This document shows, in pieces, positions 26,846 through 37,683 of a stretch of DNA of 64,000 bases. Source of the stretch: Oxalobacter sp. (GTDB taxonomy: Bacteria > Pseudomonadota > Gammaproteobacteria > Burkholderiales > Burkholderiaceae_D); assembly GCA_003605115.1 (NCBI GenBank), contig QZKY01000004.1:1-64000 (forward strand). The letters run 5' to 3'. Positions within the stretch are counted from its first letter, which is position 1, and every line of letters starts with the position of its first letter. Position numbers and translations under genes: made by a program. The notes under the pieces were generated by a model. That model was not told where the DNA came from. It ran no database searches and saw only the letters and a list, made by a program, of their open reading frames with translations.

Positions 26846-29800
26846 TTAATTGTCCGTATTGTCTGTGCTGTCCGTGGGTTCGGAGGCGTCTCCGGTTTCG
26901 TTTTTCTCTTTCCTGGCCAATTTGGTCACCGTTGGCTCAGCCCATGAACCCGTGACATGATACTCAAAAGTCATGGCTTTCATCAGCGGGTCTTTTAAAA
27001 ATAATTGTGCAAGAAAAGTGCCAACACCAACGACCGGGTTCACAATCAAGGCTGCAATCGTGGCGGTTGACGTATCGATGTCTGGGATGACAACGACATG
27101 CAGATCCTGGGTTTCTTTCACGATATCTGCGCTACCTTCCATCAAGACCGTCGAACTGCCACCCCGCATCTTGAGATTGTGCGTCTCCAAAACGCCTTTG
27201 GAAATATTCGCCGTGGCGCTCGCGCGATCAAATGCATACCCTTTCGAAAACACATCCCGGAAATCCAGCACCAAACGTCTCGGCAAACTTTGCAAGCTCA
27301 ACACGTTCAATAATTTTGCGACCCCCGGGTCGGCAGGCAGGAACTGCCCCCTTTTCAGTGAGAGTGATAGGTTCCCTGACAAGCTTGGCTTGTGCAGCGA
27401 AAAAGGCGTATCTGCCCATTGCACGTCTCCCTCCATCCTGCCCTCACCATCGCGGAGCACATCTTTGAATCCCAGGCGTTCCAGAAAGTTCCCGGCATCT
27501 TTCAATTTCAAGGAATACTTCAACGCCGTATGGTTCGCCGCTTTCCGCGCCACCCATTTCCCTGAAGCGTTTAAGCTGCCGCCAGAATTATCAATGACAA
27601 GTTTGTCGATGTTCCATTGACGCCCCGCCGCACTGGGCGCATTGCCCGCAACAAGCTCCAGATGCCCTAATTTTTTGCCATAAATTTCAAAGTTTTCCGC
27701 AACAATATCCAGATTCGGTAGCGTTGAAGGCTTGTCCGATGCTTCCAGTAATTCACTGGCTCTGGGCACCAAGGTCTCGGAGATGTTGAGCGCCGACAAG
27801 CGCGCCATGATCTTGCTCTGTCCACTTTTCGCATCTTCAGCAAGATTGACCAAACCTGTGGCCTGACGAGACTTGATCCCCACCTGCAAACTGTCCTCAC
27901 GTCGCTCAACATGCAAGTCAACGCGATCAAATTGCAGGCCTGAAGCGACCAGCTTGGGAGTTCCTATCGAAAAACTGGTGGGGGTAAAGTACTGCAACAT
28001 ATTCGCGCCAGCTTGCTGCGTCTTCTCAAGCTTTTCTGTCTTAGATGCCTTCTCTTCCTTGCTGCCATCCAAGGATCCCAGCACCTCTTTCCAGGTGTCG
28101 ACATTGAATTCGCGTATGAACAAGCGCATGGCAACGCCTGACGCCGGTTCCGGCGGCTTGGCATACACCCCTATCCCGCCGCGCAACACCTGCCACACGG
28201 CATCCTTCTCACCGCTTTTCTGGCGCTGATAGCGCGCAGCAATATGGGAACCGAGTTCAATGTCGATTTGATCCCGCCGCATAGCGCCTTCGGCAGGCGT
28301 TTGATCGGTCAGTATCACTTTCAAGGGCAAACTATCGTTTTTGATTTTTCGGATAGGCGCGGGGAAATCGAAAGCGACACCGCGCAAGTTGGATGATATC
28401 TCTATGTCCGGCTGACCCGTTTTTTGTCTGACCGCCACGGCATAACTGGTTTGCCCCGAGATGCGCTTTGGAAGACCCGGATATTCTTTGCGCACGTTTT
28501 CTATCGTGAGTCCCCCGGATGCCTTCACCAGAAATTTCCCATCTTCCTGTGTGCCGCCGGAAATGCGTGCCTCTCCACCCAGAAATCCGACACCAATATC
28601 ATGCAAGCTGAAACCGCTTTCTGAAAATTCCAGTTTGCCTTTGGCTTTCGACAGGAGCGGCAAGTCCTTGAACAGTTTGATGTCATTGTTTTCAAACTGT
28701 AGTTCGCCTTTGACTTTGGAGTCTTTCATCCGATCAAGCAAAAGCGACATTTTCAAATGCAACCGCGCGTTGCCTGTTCCCCTCACGTCTTCTGTAAAAC
28801 CATCAATCCACCCAGCCACCGGCGAGAGGGTGGTATAGCGCAGCAAATTCTGAAGCGTTCCATTCGCATGCCCGCTGATATCCACCCGCATGTCTCCAGA
28901 CAACATGTCCGGTATCACTGCCGACACATCCGCCAGCGCCACATTGGCCGTCTGTGCCGTGCCCGCCCATATTTCCATCCTTGAGCCATTCACGGTGAGG
29001 CGTCCCTGTATTTTTTCAGCGACCGGCCACAACGGCGACTTGCCGTCTTTGGCGAATTCGCCCGGCGTGTAATTCAGTTTGGCATTCTCCAGAATCGCAT
29101 TGACGAAAAATTCTCCCTTATGCTTTTTGGCTTGCGCTGCTGGGAAGGGAAAATCCCCGAGATTTCCTTTCATCCTGAATTGCACATCACGCACAAACCC
29201 TTCTTCGATCCCGCCCGTCAGCCATTTTCTGAGCCCCGCTGGCGTTTGTGTGGGAAGGTAACGATCCAATTTTTTGACATCGCATCCCGATATCTTGCCA
29301 CTCAATTCGAGATACCCCGGCCACTTGTCTTGAAGATTGAGTGATCGAATGTGCTTGCCTTTAAGCGACCCCTCCATGTCTTCGTGAACAAAATCCGCTT
29401 TGCTCACGGAGACTTCAAGCTGCCTGTTTCTGTCCTTGAAAGCCCATTCGGCACGCAGCTGGAGCGAGGCGAACGCCATCGCTGGCTCCTTGAATATGCC
29501 AGGAAAGTACAGAATCGATTTTTCTGTATCCAGCTCAATGTTGCCGCCCAATTGATTTGCGTGAATTCTGCCCGTCAAATTGTGGAAGCCTGGGATACCC
29601 GGGATACGCGCTTGCTGGGCTTTCACCTCTCCTGCCGTTTGATTGGATTGGTTAACGTCTGCCGCTTGCGGCTTCAAGGTCAGCCCTTCGAATTCGCCGC
29701 TCACACGATAAGACGACACCTTGGGGTAACTGCCTTGCCATTCAATTTCAAAATCTTTTAACCGCCCTTGGGGTGACAGATCCTCCAGCGCTTTGCGCAC

Positions 29801-31048
29801 ATCCTTGGCCAGAGGAACGTATTTTTTGAACTGCGCCAGCGTTTCGAGATCAACTTGCTCGACGCGAAATAAAGTGCGGCTAGGTTCGCCGTATTGACCC
29901 GGCTGATATTCCTGGCTGATACTTGTTTCCGGCAACACCAGACCTTCTTGCGTCTTGAGGGTCATGTTTTTCAACTCAACGCTGTGTCCACTTTCTCCGA
30001 ACGACAGATTCCCCTCATTACGCGTCAGAATGCCGTGCGACCTAGCAGAAATCTTTCCGCTCAGTTCTTTTAAATTCAACATCTCAAGATCTCTGTCGAG
30101 GCGTATTGCCACATCGCTTAACGACATTTCGGCAGTAAAGTCAGCGATGCGCGCCCGATCGAGGGTCAGCCACGCGCGCACGGAGCCAAATCCCTTTTTT
30201 AGTTCAACAGGATAGTCAAAGTAGGGGTTCCATCCTGCCAGGTTCGTGTTCGGCAAATCGGTATAGAGCACCCCTTTCCAGCTACTGACGTCTGAAATAT
30301 CCGAAGCAAATAGCGGGTGTTTAAAATCGGCGCGCACTTCAATCGGCGCCGCCAGTTTGGCGGGCGGCTTCCCTGTCAGTAAAAGTTGGTGCGACCATCC
30401 TTCATTTTGCAGCACCAAACGCACATCTTCCAGTTCCAGCCGCGGCGCTTGACGCATTTCGTCGCGCCACTGCATGCGCGCTTCGCGAATCACGATTTCG
30501 TCCTGCTTTAATACCCATTGCGCACCATCGCTATCACTCCCTTTGGCGGAGTCAAACAGCATGCCTGCAACATGGATATTACCGCCCCGATCGCGACGGA
30601 CATCGAGTTCGGCCCCTGTAATTTCCATCTGCTTGAAACGCAGCCCCAGAGCGGGGATCGACCGCCAGGACAGCGTTGCTGCCACGCGCGGCAACGCTAT
30701 CAAGGTCTTGCCGTCCTGATCGCGTATGGCCACCTCTTCCAGCGTCAATCCTGGATTGAAGCCTTTCCATTCCGCACGCAAAGCCTTGATCGTCACCTGC
30801 TGGCCAACGGCCTTGCTTGCCGTTTGTTCGATTTTCGTCTTGTAATCTTCCAGCCTCGGCCAAAGAAGATGTTGTATGGCCAGATACATCAGGCAAATCA
30901 TCACAAGGAGCGCCGCACTGATTTTGAGCACGATGTTGCGCAACCGGCGTATGAACCCATGATGAAGCCGATAGCAATCCCGGCACGCTTCCCATGCAGC
31001 GGCTAAACGTGCTTTATTTGGAACGGGATCGGGTTGATCTACAGTCAT
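26846..31048 (-). CDS. yhdP: YhdP-family AsmA-like phospholipid transport protein
   Basis: This very large protein of 1,400 residues has one N-terminal membrane anchor (about residues 40-63) and a long periplasmic part rich in beta-strand patterns, ending in an AsmA-like C-terminal region (segments such as VVIPDIDTSTATIAALIVNPVVG). YhdP and its AsmA relatives bridge the envelope and help carry phospholipids to the outer membrane. The start is the ATG at 31048; a TTG 17 codons earlier keeps the frame open. It is upstream of the nitrilase gene and divergent from glnE. Confidence 0.92.
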   Translation of the reverse strand: MTVDQPDPVPNKARLAAAWEACRDCYRLHHGFIRRLRNIVLKISAALLVMICLMYLAIQHLLWPRLEDYKTKIEQTASKAVGQQVTIKALRAEWKGFNPGLTLEEVAIRDQDGKTLIALPRVAATLSWRSIPALGLRFKQMEITGAELDVRRDRGGNIHVAGMLFDSAKGSDSDGAQWVLKQDEIVIREARMQWRDEMRQAPRLELEDVRLVLQNEGWSHQLLLTGKPPAKLAAPIEVRADFKHPLFASDISDVSSWKGVLYTDLPNTNLAGWNPYFDYPVELKKGFGSVRAWLTLDRARIADFTAEMSLSDVAIRLDRDLEMLNLKELSGKISARSHGILTRNEGNLSFGESGHSVELKNMTLKTQEGLVLPETSISQEYQPGQYGEPSRTLFRVEQVDLETLAQFKKYVPLAKDVRKALEDLSPQGRLKDFEIEWQGSYPKVSSYRVSGEFEGLTLKPQAADVNQSNQTAGEVKAQQARIPGIPGFHNLTGRIHANQLGGNIELDTEKSILYFPGIFKEPAMAFASLQLRAEWAFKDRNRQLEVSVSKADFVHEDMEGSLKGKHIRSLNLQDKWPGYLELSGKISGCDVKKLDRYLPTQTPAGLRKWLTGGIEEGFVRDVQFRMKGNLGDFPFPAAQAKKHKGEFFVNAILENAKLNYTPGEFAKDGKSPLWPVAEKIQGRLTVNGSRMEIWAGTAQTANVALADVSAVIPDMLSGDMRVDISGHANGTLQNLLRYTTLSPVAGWIDGFTEDVRGTGNARLHLKMSLLLDRMKDSKVKGELQFENNDIKLFKDLPLLSKAKGKLEFSESGFSLHDIGVGFLGGEARISGGTQEDGKFLVKASGGLTIENVRKEYPGLPKRISGQTSYAVAVRQKTGQPDIEISSNLRGVAFDFPAPIRKIKNDSLPLKVILTDQTPAEGAMRRDQIDIELGSHIAARYQRQKSGEKDAVWQVLRGGIGVYAKPPEPASGVAMRLFIREFNVDTWKEVLGSLDGSKEEKASKTEKLEKTQQAGANMLQYFTPTSFSIGTPKLVASGLQFDRVDLHVERREDSLQVGIKSRQATGLVNLAEDAKSGQSKIMARLSALNISETLVPRASELLEASDKPSTLPNLDIVAENFEIYGKKLGHLELVAGNAPSAAGRQWNIDKLVIDNSGGSLNASGKWVARKAANHTALKYSLKLKDAGNFLERLGFKDVLRDGEGRMEGDVQWADTPFSLHKPSLSGNLSLSLKRGQFLPADPGVAKLLNVLSLQSLPRRLVLDFRDVFSKGYAFDRASATANISKGVLETHNLKMRGGSSTVLMEGSADIVKETQDLHVVVIPDIDTSTATIAALIVNPVVGVGTFLAQLFLKDPLMKAMTFEYHVTGSWAEPTVTKLARKEKNETGDASEPTDSTDNTDN

Positions 31049-31214
31049 GGGAAAACCATCGTGCAAACTTGCGTCCCGTGCATCAGCCAAGACATGCAAT
31101 TTTTCACTGTGGATGCTTCATTGATATTGAAAACTGTTGTTTTGCGATATGCTGGCGTGGGCAAGCCAAACCGGCACTCCGAACCATCAAACACTGTCAT
31201 TTTACCTTTCAACC

Positions 31215-33941
31215 ATGACATCATCGCGAATTTCTGCCAAGGAAGCGTCTCGTTTCTATACGCACTGGTTGAACGCCGATCCCAGCCGTGGCGTGCAAAT
31301 TGCCCACCTGGCTGAATTATCCCTTGCCTCCCTGAATTTTGGGTCGCTTTTACAAAAGGAAATAGATCAGGGGCTTCCGCTTCCCCGTGCCATGCGGCGC
31401 ATTCGCAACCTTTTGATTGCCGCGCTGATCGAACGCGATATCACGGGTCGTGCAAATCTGGCTGAAGTAGTGGAAGCCATGAGTGCCTTTGCCGATTTTG
31501 TCATCCAAACCCACCTTGACGCCTTGATGGCTGACATGCTGGCAGCACATGGTACACCCATCGGCGCCGAATCCGGCGCGCCTCAGGAATTGATGGTAAT
31601 CGGCATGGGGAAATTAGGCGGCCGGGAACTGAATGTTTCTTCTGACATAGATCTCATTTTTGCTTACGGCGAAGGCGGCGAAACGCAGGTTGTTTCAGGA
31701 CAGCGCCAACTCTCCAACCATGAATTCTTTGTGCGCCTGGGACAGCGGCTGATTGCCGCCATCTCTGAAGTCATCGAGGATGGTTTTACTTTCCGTGTCG
31801 ATATGGCTTTGCGTCCAAACGGTGCTTCCGGCCCTCTGGCCGCCAGCCTCGCCATGATTGAAGAATATTTCCTCGTGCAAGGACGCGAGTGGGAGCGCTA
31901 CGCCTGGGTCAAAGCCCGACCCGTCACGGGGAGACCAGAAGACCTTGCGGAACTGGAAGGCATCATCCGGCCTTTTGTGTACCGGCGCTATCTGGATTAC
32001 GGCGTCATCAACGCCATTCGCACCATGCATGGACAAATCCGCGCCGAAGTAACCCGTCAGGAAAGCTTGCACCCCGAACGCACCAACAATATCAAATTGG
32101 GTCGCGGCGGCATTCGTGAAATTGAATTTTTGGCGCAATCCTTTCAGCTTATTCGCGGCGGACGCGATCCGGCCTTGCGCGACCGCTCAACACGACAAAT
32201 TCTGCGCATCGTGGCTGAAAAAAATCTGCTGCCCAAGGAGGAGGTTTCTCAATTGCTCGACTCCTATCATTTTTTGCGCAATCTTGAACATCGCCTGCAA
32301 TATCTCGACGATGCACAGACACACCTCTTGCCGCCCAATGAATCGGATCTGCTCATCATTGCCCAGAGCATGGGCTTTGATGACAATGGCAGTCTACTGC
32401 AAATCATCAACCAGCATCGCCAGTTTGTTGCATCACGTTTTGATGCCATTTTCAGCGATAAATCTGAGCCGGCTGGACGAGACCCAGCCACCACACTCGA
32501 TCTTCTTGGCATCGCGACTTCTTCTGAGGACCAATGGGAAACCATCGTGGCTCGCATGCACGCCATCGGATTTGAGCACCCTGATCAAAGTGCCAGACGA
32601 CTCCTCGCTACGTGGCAAGCGCCACGCATCAAGGCGCTTCCTGAAGCCAGTCGCGACCTCCTCGCGGCACTATGCAATGCCGCATTGCCGCTCATCGTTA
32701 AAACCGGCGACTCGCACTTTGCCACGCTCAGCCGATTGATGGATTTGTTTGAAGCGATTGCGCGTCGCGCCGCATATCTCGCGCTGCTCACGGAGTACCC
32801 CAAGACCTTGGAACGCGTCATACGCATCATGCACGCCAGCGGTTGGGCAGCGCAATTTTTGGCACAGCACCCCATTCTGCTGGATGAATTACTCAACGAT
32901 TTGCTGCTCAAAACGATTCCGGACTGGCAAGACGTAGCGCACGATCTCCGACAGCAACTCGCTTCACTGCATGGCGACACGGAACGTCAGATGGATTTGC
33001 TGCGCGAGGTTCACCACGCACATCTTTTCCATCTTCTCGCGCACGATCTGCAAGGTGGATTGACCATGGAGCATCTTGCCGATCATCTCTCCGCACTGGC
33101 CGACATGATCGTGGCGACAGCGCTCCAAGCCGTCTGGCACACCTTCCCCAACCGCCACCTTGATGCGCCCAGATTCGCCATCATTGCGTACGGCAAATTG
33201 GGCGGAAAGGAACTCGGCTACGCTTCCGACCTCGACGTGATTTTTCTTTATGAAGATGATCATCCTGACGCGCCGATGTTATATGCGCGACTGGCGCAAC
33301 GTTTTATCACCTGGATGACAACCCACACCTCCGCCGGCATTCTCTTTGATGTTGATACGGCACTGCGTCCTGATGGCGCCAGCGGATTGCTTGTGTCCTC
33401 ATTGTCTGCCTTTGAGCATTACCAAAAACAATCGGCCTGGGTGTGGGAACATCAAGCCATTACGCGCGCGCGCTTTTGTGCAGGCGACGAAGCCATCGGC
33501 AAACAATTTGAGCGCATCCGTGATGAAGTCTTGCGTCAGCCGCGAGAGGCCGCAACGCTAAAAACAGAAGTACTCGCGATGCGCCAAAGAATGCGTGACG
33601 CGCATCCCAACCGTGACCCGCTTTTTGACTTGAAGCAAGATGCTGGTGGCATGGTCGATGTCGAATTCATCGTGCAATACCTCGTCTTGCTCCATGCTGC
33701 GCAATATCCGCAACTCACCGGCAATCTTGGCAACATTGCTCTGCTACGCATGTGCGACGAGCTGGAGCTTATTCCAAGCGGTATGGGGCTCGCCGTGAGC
33801 GATGCGTATCGCGAATTCCGCAAGCGTCAGCATTTGGCAAGACTACAGGGAACGGAAGACGCGCGCGCAGAACCGCATGAAATCGCTCCCCTTACCGAAG
33901 TCAGCCTGCGTTTGTGGGAACACGTGTTTAGTCGCGCTTAG
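31215..33941 (+). CDS. glnE: Bifunctional glutamine synthetase adenylyltransferase/deadenylase
   Basis: It adds AMP to and removes AMP from glutamine synthetase in response to PII signals. The 908-residue protein has two nucleotidyltransferase domains: the first with GMGKLGGRELN and the metal pair Asp144/Asp146 in SSDIDLIF, the second near residue 657 with AYGKLGGKELG and SDLDVIFLY. Each is followed by a GlnE-type helical segment. The start at 31215 begins just before conserved sequence; the frame is open 26 codons further up without support. It is divergent from yhdP. Confidence 0.94.
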   Translation: MTSSRISAKEASRFYTHWLNADPSRGVQIAHLAELSLASLNFGSLLQKEIDQGLPLPRAMRRIRNLLIAALIERDITGRANLAEVVEAMSAFADFVIQTHLDALMADMLAAHGTPIGAESGAPQELMVIGMGKLGGRELNVSSDIDLIFAYGEGGETQVVSGQRQLSNHEFFVRLGQRLIAAISEVIEDGFTFRVDMALRPNGASGPLAASLAMIEEYFLVQGREWERYAWVKARPVTGRPEDLAELEGIIRPFVYRRYLDYGVINAIRTMHGQIRAEVTRQESLHPERTNNIKLGRGGIREIEFLAQSFQLIRGGRDPALRDRSTRQILRIVAEKNLLPKEEVSQLLDSYHFLRNLEHRLQYLDDAQTHLLPPNESDLLIIAQSMGFDDNGSLLQIINQHRQFVASRFDAIFSDKSEPAGRDPATTLDLLGIATSSEDQWETIVARMHAIGFEHPDQSARRLLATWQAPRIKALPEASRDLLAALCNAALPLIVKTGDSHFATLSRLMDLFEAIARRAAYLALLTEYPKTLERVIRIMHASGWAAQFLAQHPILLDELLNDLLLKTIPDWQDVAHDLRQQLASLHGDTERQMDLLREVHHAHLFHLLAHDLQGGLTMEHLADHLSALADMIVATALQAVWHTFPNRHLDAPRFAIIAYGKLGGKELGYASDLDVIFLYEDDHPDAPMLYARLAQRFITWMTTHTSAGILFDVDTALRPDGASGLLVSSLSAFEHYQKQSAWVWEHQAITRARFCAGDEAIGKQFERIRDEVLRQPREAATLKTEVLAMRQRMRDAHPNRDPLFDLKQDAGGMVDVEFIVQYLVLLHAAQYPQLTGNLGNIALLRMCDELELIPSGMGLAVSDAYREFRKRQHLARLQGTEDARAEPHEIAPLTEVSLRLWEHVFSRA

Positions 33942-34020
33942 TCTTTTATGCTTTGTTAGCAACATTGGACTTGTCCGCTGATCCCCGCTAGACTCTCAGG
34001 TTTTCCGCAAGTTATCCCCT

Positions 34021-35682
34021 ATGGCCGCCGATCAGGACAAAACGTCAACCGTCACCGCTTCTGGCAACGATGCCCTCGCAAAACGCATTGCGAAGGAAGT
34101 CGCGCGCCGCCGCACTTTCGGCATCATTTCGCACCCGGACGCGGGCAAAACCACGCTCACCGAAAAGCTGCTGCTGTTCGGTGGTGCGATTCAACTCGCG
34201 GGCACGGTCAAAGCGCGCAAGAGTGCGCGTCATGCGACGTCGGACTGGATGGAAATTGAAAAGCAGCGCGGCATTTCTGTCGCGAGTTCGGTCATGCAGT
34301 TTGAGTACCGCGATCACGTGGTCAACCTGCTCGACACCCCCGGCCACCAGGATTTTTCTGAAGATACCTATCGTGTGTTGACCGCCGTCGACTCCGCGCT
34401 AATGGTGATCGATGCCGGTAACGGCGTGGAAGAACAGACGATCAAGCTGCTCAATGTCTGCCGCATGCGCAATACACCGATCATCACCTTCATGAACAAG
34501 CTGGATCGTGAAGCACGCGATCCACTGGAATTGCTGGATGAAGTGGAGACAGTGCTGAAAATCCGCTGCGCGCCGATTACCTGGCCGATTGGCATGGGCA
34601 AATCGTTTCGCGGCGTGTATCACTTGATCAACGATGAAATCATGCTGTTTGAAGCCGGTAGTGAGCGCGCCGATCAAACGTTTGAAATCATCAAGGGCAT
34701 TGCCAATCCCAAGCTTGACGAGATGTTCCCGATGGAGATTGCACAATTGCGCAGCGAAGTGGAACTGGTGCATGGCGCATCGAACCCGTTCAATCTGGAA
34801 GAATTTCTCGCAGGCGAACTCACGCCCGTCTTCTTCGGCTCCGCCATCAACAACTTTGGCGTGCGGGAAATTTTAAATGCTCTGCTCGACTGGGCGCAAC
34901 CACCGCGTCCCCGCGATGCCACCCTGCGCATGGTCGAGCCAACCGAACCCGCTTTTTCCGGTTTTGTGTTCAAGATTCAAGCCAATATGGATCCGGCGCA
35001 CCGCGACCGTATTGCATTTTTGCGCGTGTGTTCGGGACGTTTTGAGCGGGGCATGCGTGTGCGACACTTGCGTTTGGAACGCGATGTGCGCGTGTCCAGT
35101 GTAGTCACGTTTATGGCCTCGTCTCGTGAACAAGTAGAAGAAGCTTACGCGGGTGACATCATTGGTTTGCCCAATCACGGCAACATGCAAATCGGGGACA
35201 GCTTTTCCGAAGGCGAAATGCTTCAGTTCACTGGCATCCCTTATTTTGCGCCAGATTTCTTCCGTGCCGTGCGCATCAAAAACCCGCTCAAGACCAAGCA
35301 GCTACAGAAGGGCTTGCAGCAATTGGGCGAGGAAGGTGCGGTCCAGGTTTTCAAACCGCTCGCCGGTGGCGACATGATTCTCGGCGCAGTCGGCGTGTTG
35401 CAGTTTGAAGTTGTTGCCAGCCGATTGTTGAATGAATATGGCGTGGACGCCGCATTTGATGGCACGAGCATCAGCAGTGCGCGCTGGGTCAGCGCCGAAG
35501 ACAAACGCAATCTGGACGATTTTGAAAAAGCGCTGTCGCACAATCTTGCACATGATGCCGCTGGCAATCTCGCCTATCTCGCGACATCTTCCGTGAATTT
35601 GCGCTTGACGCAAGAGCGCTGGCCGAAATTGACTTTCCACACCACGCGCGAGCATGCGGTGAGGGTAGGCGAGGAAGATTAG
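34021..35682 (+). CDS. prfC: Peptide chain release factor 3
   Basis: This translational GTPase recycles RF1/RF2 from the ribosome. It has 553 residues, with G1 SHPDAGKT at 37-44, switch region [10 protein letters not shown]3 DTPGHQDF, G4 NKLDRE, and RF3-specific C-terminal domains. The N-terminus is about 15 residues longer than in E. coli, and no ribosome-binding site precedes the ATG at 34021, so initiation may lie elsewhere in the first 20 codons. yaeQ follows 9 bp after its stop. Confidence 0.96.
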   Translation: MAADQDKTSTVTASGNDALAKRIAKEVARRRTFGIISHPDAGKTTLTEKLLLFGGAIQLAGTVKARKSARHATSDWMEIEKQRGISVASSVMQFEYRDHVVNLLDTPGHQDFSEDTYRVLTAVDSALMVIDAGNGVEEQTIKLLNVCRMRNTPIITFMNKLDREARDPLELLDEVETVLKIRCAPITWPIGMGKSFRGVYHLINDEIMLFEAGSERADQTFEIIKGIANPKLDEMFPMEIAQLRSEVELVHGASNPFNLEEFLAGELTPVFFGSAINNFGVREILNALLDWAQPPRPRDATLRMVEPTEPAFSGFVFKIQANMDPAHRDRIAFLRVCSGRFERGMRVRHLRLERDVRVSSVVTFMASSREQVEEAYAGDIIGLPNHGNMQIGDSFSEGEMLQFTGIPYFAPDFFRAVRIKNPLKTKQLQKGLQQLGEEGAVQVFKPLAGGDMILGAVGVLQFEVVASRLLNEYGVDAAFDGTSISSARWVSAEDKRNLDDFEKALSHNLAHDAAGNLAYLATSSVNLRLTQERWPKLTFHTTREHAVRVGEED

Positions 35683-35691
35683 AACTACTGC

Positions 35692-36237
35692 ATGGCACTC
35701 AAATCCATCATCTGCAAGGCTTCCCTCAGCATTTCCGATATCGATCGCGGTTACTATGCCGAGCACGCGTTGACGCTCGCGCGTCACCCTTCCGAGACCG
35801 ACGAACGCATGATGGTGCGCTTGCTGACGTTTGCATTGCTTGCTGATGAAGCCCTCGCTTTCGGCAAAGGGCTGAGCAGTGAAGATGAACCGGATCTGTG
35901 GCAAAAAGATTTGACAGGCGTAATCGAACGCTGGATCGAAGTAGGTCAACCGGATGAACGCCGCGTGCGACAAGCCTGTGGCCGCGCATCGCAAGTCATC
36001 GTGGTGTGTTACGGGAATGCGGCCGATGTGTGGTGGAACCAGCAGCGCGACAAACTCGAACGACTTTCCAACCTTACTGTGATTCGTTTACCGGTTACTG
36101 CTACTCAAGCAATGGCAAAACTTTCCGGGCGCAACATGGCGCTGCATTGCACCATTCAGGAAGGGCAGATCTTGTTGACTGCTGGCAATGAGACCATCAC
36201 CGTTGAGCCGGAGTATTGGAAAAAAACAGCGGAATGA
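35692..36237 (+). CDS. yaeQ: YaeQ family protein
   Basis: This 181-residue protein matches YaeQ over its length (MALKSIICKASLSISD at the start, HPSETDERMMVRLLTFALLA, and QACGRAS). YaeQ has a PD-(D/E)xK nuclease-like fold; biological activity is unsettled, though the E. coli protein was linked to suppression of rfaH defects. It starts 9 bp after prfC and is surely cotranscribed with it. Confidence 0.92.
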   Translation: MALKSIICKASLSISDIDRGYYAEHALTLARHPSETDERMMVRLLTFALLADEALAFGKGLSSEDEPDLWQKDLTGVIERWIEVGQPDERRVRQACGRASQVIVVCYGNAADVWWNQQRDKLERLSNLTVIRLPVTATQAMAKLSGRNMALHCTIQEGQILLTAGNETITVEPEYWKKTAE

Positions 36238-36262
36238 CTTTCATCATCCCGCCTTATCTTTT

Positions 36263-36598
36263 TTAGTTTGGTGCGCTGCGTGCATTGTGCTTCTTTTTGT
36301 AAATCGCGCGGTTATTGCGGTTTTGTGCCTTACGCAATTTTCTCCGCTCTTGTGGCGTTACCTTCCCATCCGCCTTCGCTTTTTCCTCAGCTGCGTTGAT
36401 GCGATTTTGGCGGCGCTGCAAGGTATTCGCTTCCCTGTTGGTCAATTCGCCCGATTTCACGCCTTGATCGATGCGTTGTTGCTGCTGCGCTTCACGTCTG
36501 TCAATGCGTGGCGTTTCCGTATTTTGGGCATAAGCAGCACTCATGGAGGTGACTGCAATCAGCGCTACAACTATAAATTTGTGTTGAAACTTAGTCAT
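36263..36598 (-). CDS. Small secreted basic/Gln-Arg-rich protein, function unknown
   Basis: This 111-residue protein has a clear signal peptide (AYAQ cleavage near residue 25). The mature part is almost all charged or polar: QQQQRIDQGVKSGELTNREA, then helical RxxNRI, then DGKVTPQERRKL and a basic tail. The DGKVTPQE stretch resembles half of an EF-hand-type loop, but only weakly. GGGAG lies 5 nt before the ATG. Similar small periplasmic proteins occur in Burkholderiales. No operon partner; it converges with yaeQ. Confidence 0.75.
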   Translation of the reverse strand: MTKFQHKFIVVALIAVTSMSAAYAQNTETPRIDRREAQQQQRIDQGVKSGELTNREANTLQRRQNRINAAEEKAKADGKVTPQERRKLRKAQNRNNRAIYKKKHNARSAPN

Positions 36599-36717
36599 GT
36601 TGTCTCCCTATTTGGTGAACGGTGTCTGCCATTTGGCATGTCCGTATATTGGGGGCAATTGAATCGTTCATGTTTTTCTGATTTGTAACGCTTGCGACTA
36701 TCTTGTAACGTGCTGTA

Positions 36718-37464
36718 TCAGATCGTCGCTTTCACTGCACCAGTTTGATCCCACAACCCCGACAACATCGCCAGCGCAGCCACCCCCGCCGTCTCGGTTC
36801 GAAGCACCCGGTCGCCGAGCGACAACAAAATTGCGCCCTTCGCCTCGGCAAATGATTCTTCCTCCTTGCTCAATCCTCCCTCCGGACCGATGATCAGCGT
36901 CACTGCTTGCGGCGTTTGTGCACGCGCCCACTCGGCAAAGCTTTGCGTCGCACGTGGGCTGAAGAGAATCCGAGGTTGATCGGCTGGCGCGGCCACCCAT
37001 CGCGAGACCTCCATCACTGGCGCGATCTGCATCAGGCGATTGCGCCCGCATTGTTCTGAGGCAGCGGCCACAATGGCTTCCCAGTGCGCGAGACGCTTTT
37101 CCATGCGTTCACCCGACAGCTTGACGACGGCACGCTGGGTCGCAAGCGGTTGCAAGGCCGCTGCCCCCAATTCCACCGCCTTTTCGACGATCCAATCCAT
37201 CTTCGCACTCTCAGGCAGCGCTTGCGCCAAGGTCACCGCATAAGCCAGCTCGGCTTCGCGCAGCGAATGCGAAATGATCACGGCGCTCACACGTTTCTTT
37301 TCTATCCCGCTCAAACGCGCCTCATACTCTCCGCCCTGGCCGTTGAAAAGCGTGATGCTGTCGCCCTCTTTGAGTCGCAAAACCTGTACGTGATGCGCGG
37401 CAGCCTCAGGCAAGACCACCCGAGCGCCGGGTGACAGGGTGATGGGGCAATAAAGACGTGGCAT
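36718..37464 (-). CDS. rsmE: 16S rRNA m3U1498 methyltransferase RsmE
   Basis: This SPOUT-class SAM-dependent enzyme methylates U1498 of 16S rRNA in the 30S subunit. It has 248 residues: an N-terminal PUA-like domain (MPRLYCPITL, FNGQGGEYEA) and a C-terminal knotted domain with LIIGPEGGLSKEEESFAEAKG and the end motif LGDRVLRTETA. The ATG at 37464 follows GGGAGAG; the frame is open two codons further to a TTG. It is divergent from tkt across 219 bp. Confidence 0.94.
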   Translation of the reverse strand: MPRLYCPITLSPGARVVLPEAAAHHVQVLRLKEGDSITLFNGQGGEYEARLSGIEKKRVSAVIISHSLREAELAYAVTLAQALPESAKMDWIVEKAVELGAAALQPLATQRAVVKLSGERMEKRLAHWEAIVAAASEQCGRNRLMQIAPVMEVSRWVAAPADQPRILFSPRATQSFAEWARAQTPQAVTLIIGPEGGLSKEEESFAEAKGAILLSLGDRVLRTETAGVAALAMLSGLWDQTGAVKATI

Positions 37465-37683
37465 CCTCAACTCTCCCGAACAGGGTTTCTGTCGTCATTT
37501 GACGGCATTTTCATCTCTATGCGCTGTATTTTGATGATTGTCATGTGGGAAGGGTTCAGAATTTGTTTGAATGAAGGGAGATTCGCCCGATTTTAGCCTT
37601 AGGGAAAACCCTGGTGTAAAATGTCGCTCTTGCTATCGCATTGTGCGTGATTGTAATCCGCATTCAAGACAAAGCCACCCATT

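Noticed and set aside
34045-35994. Several long minus-strand frames over prfC and yaeQ
   Set aside because: They are mirrored from strongly biased codon use of the real plus-strand genes; none has family motifs.
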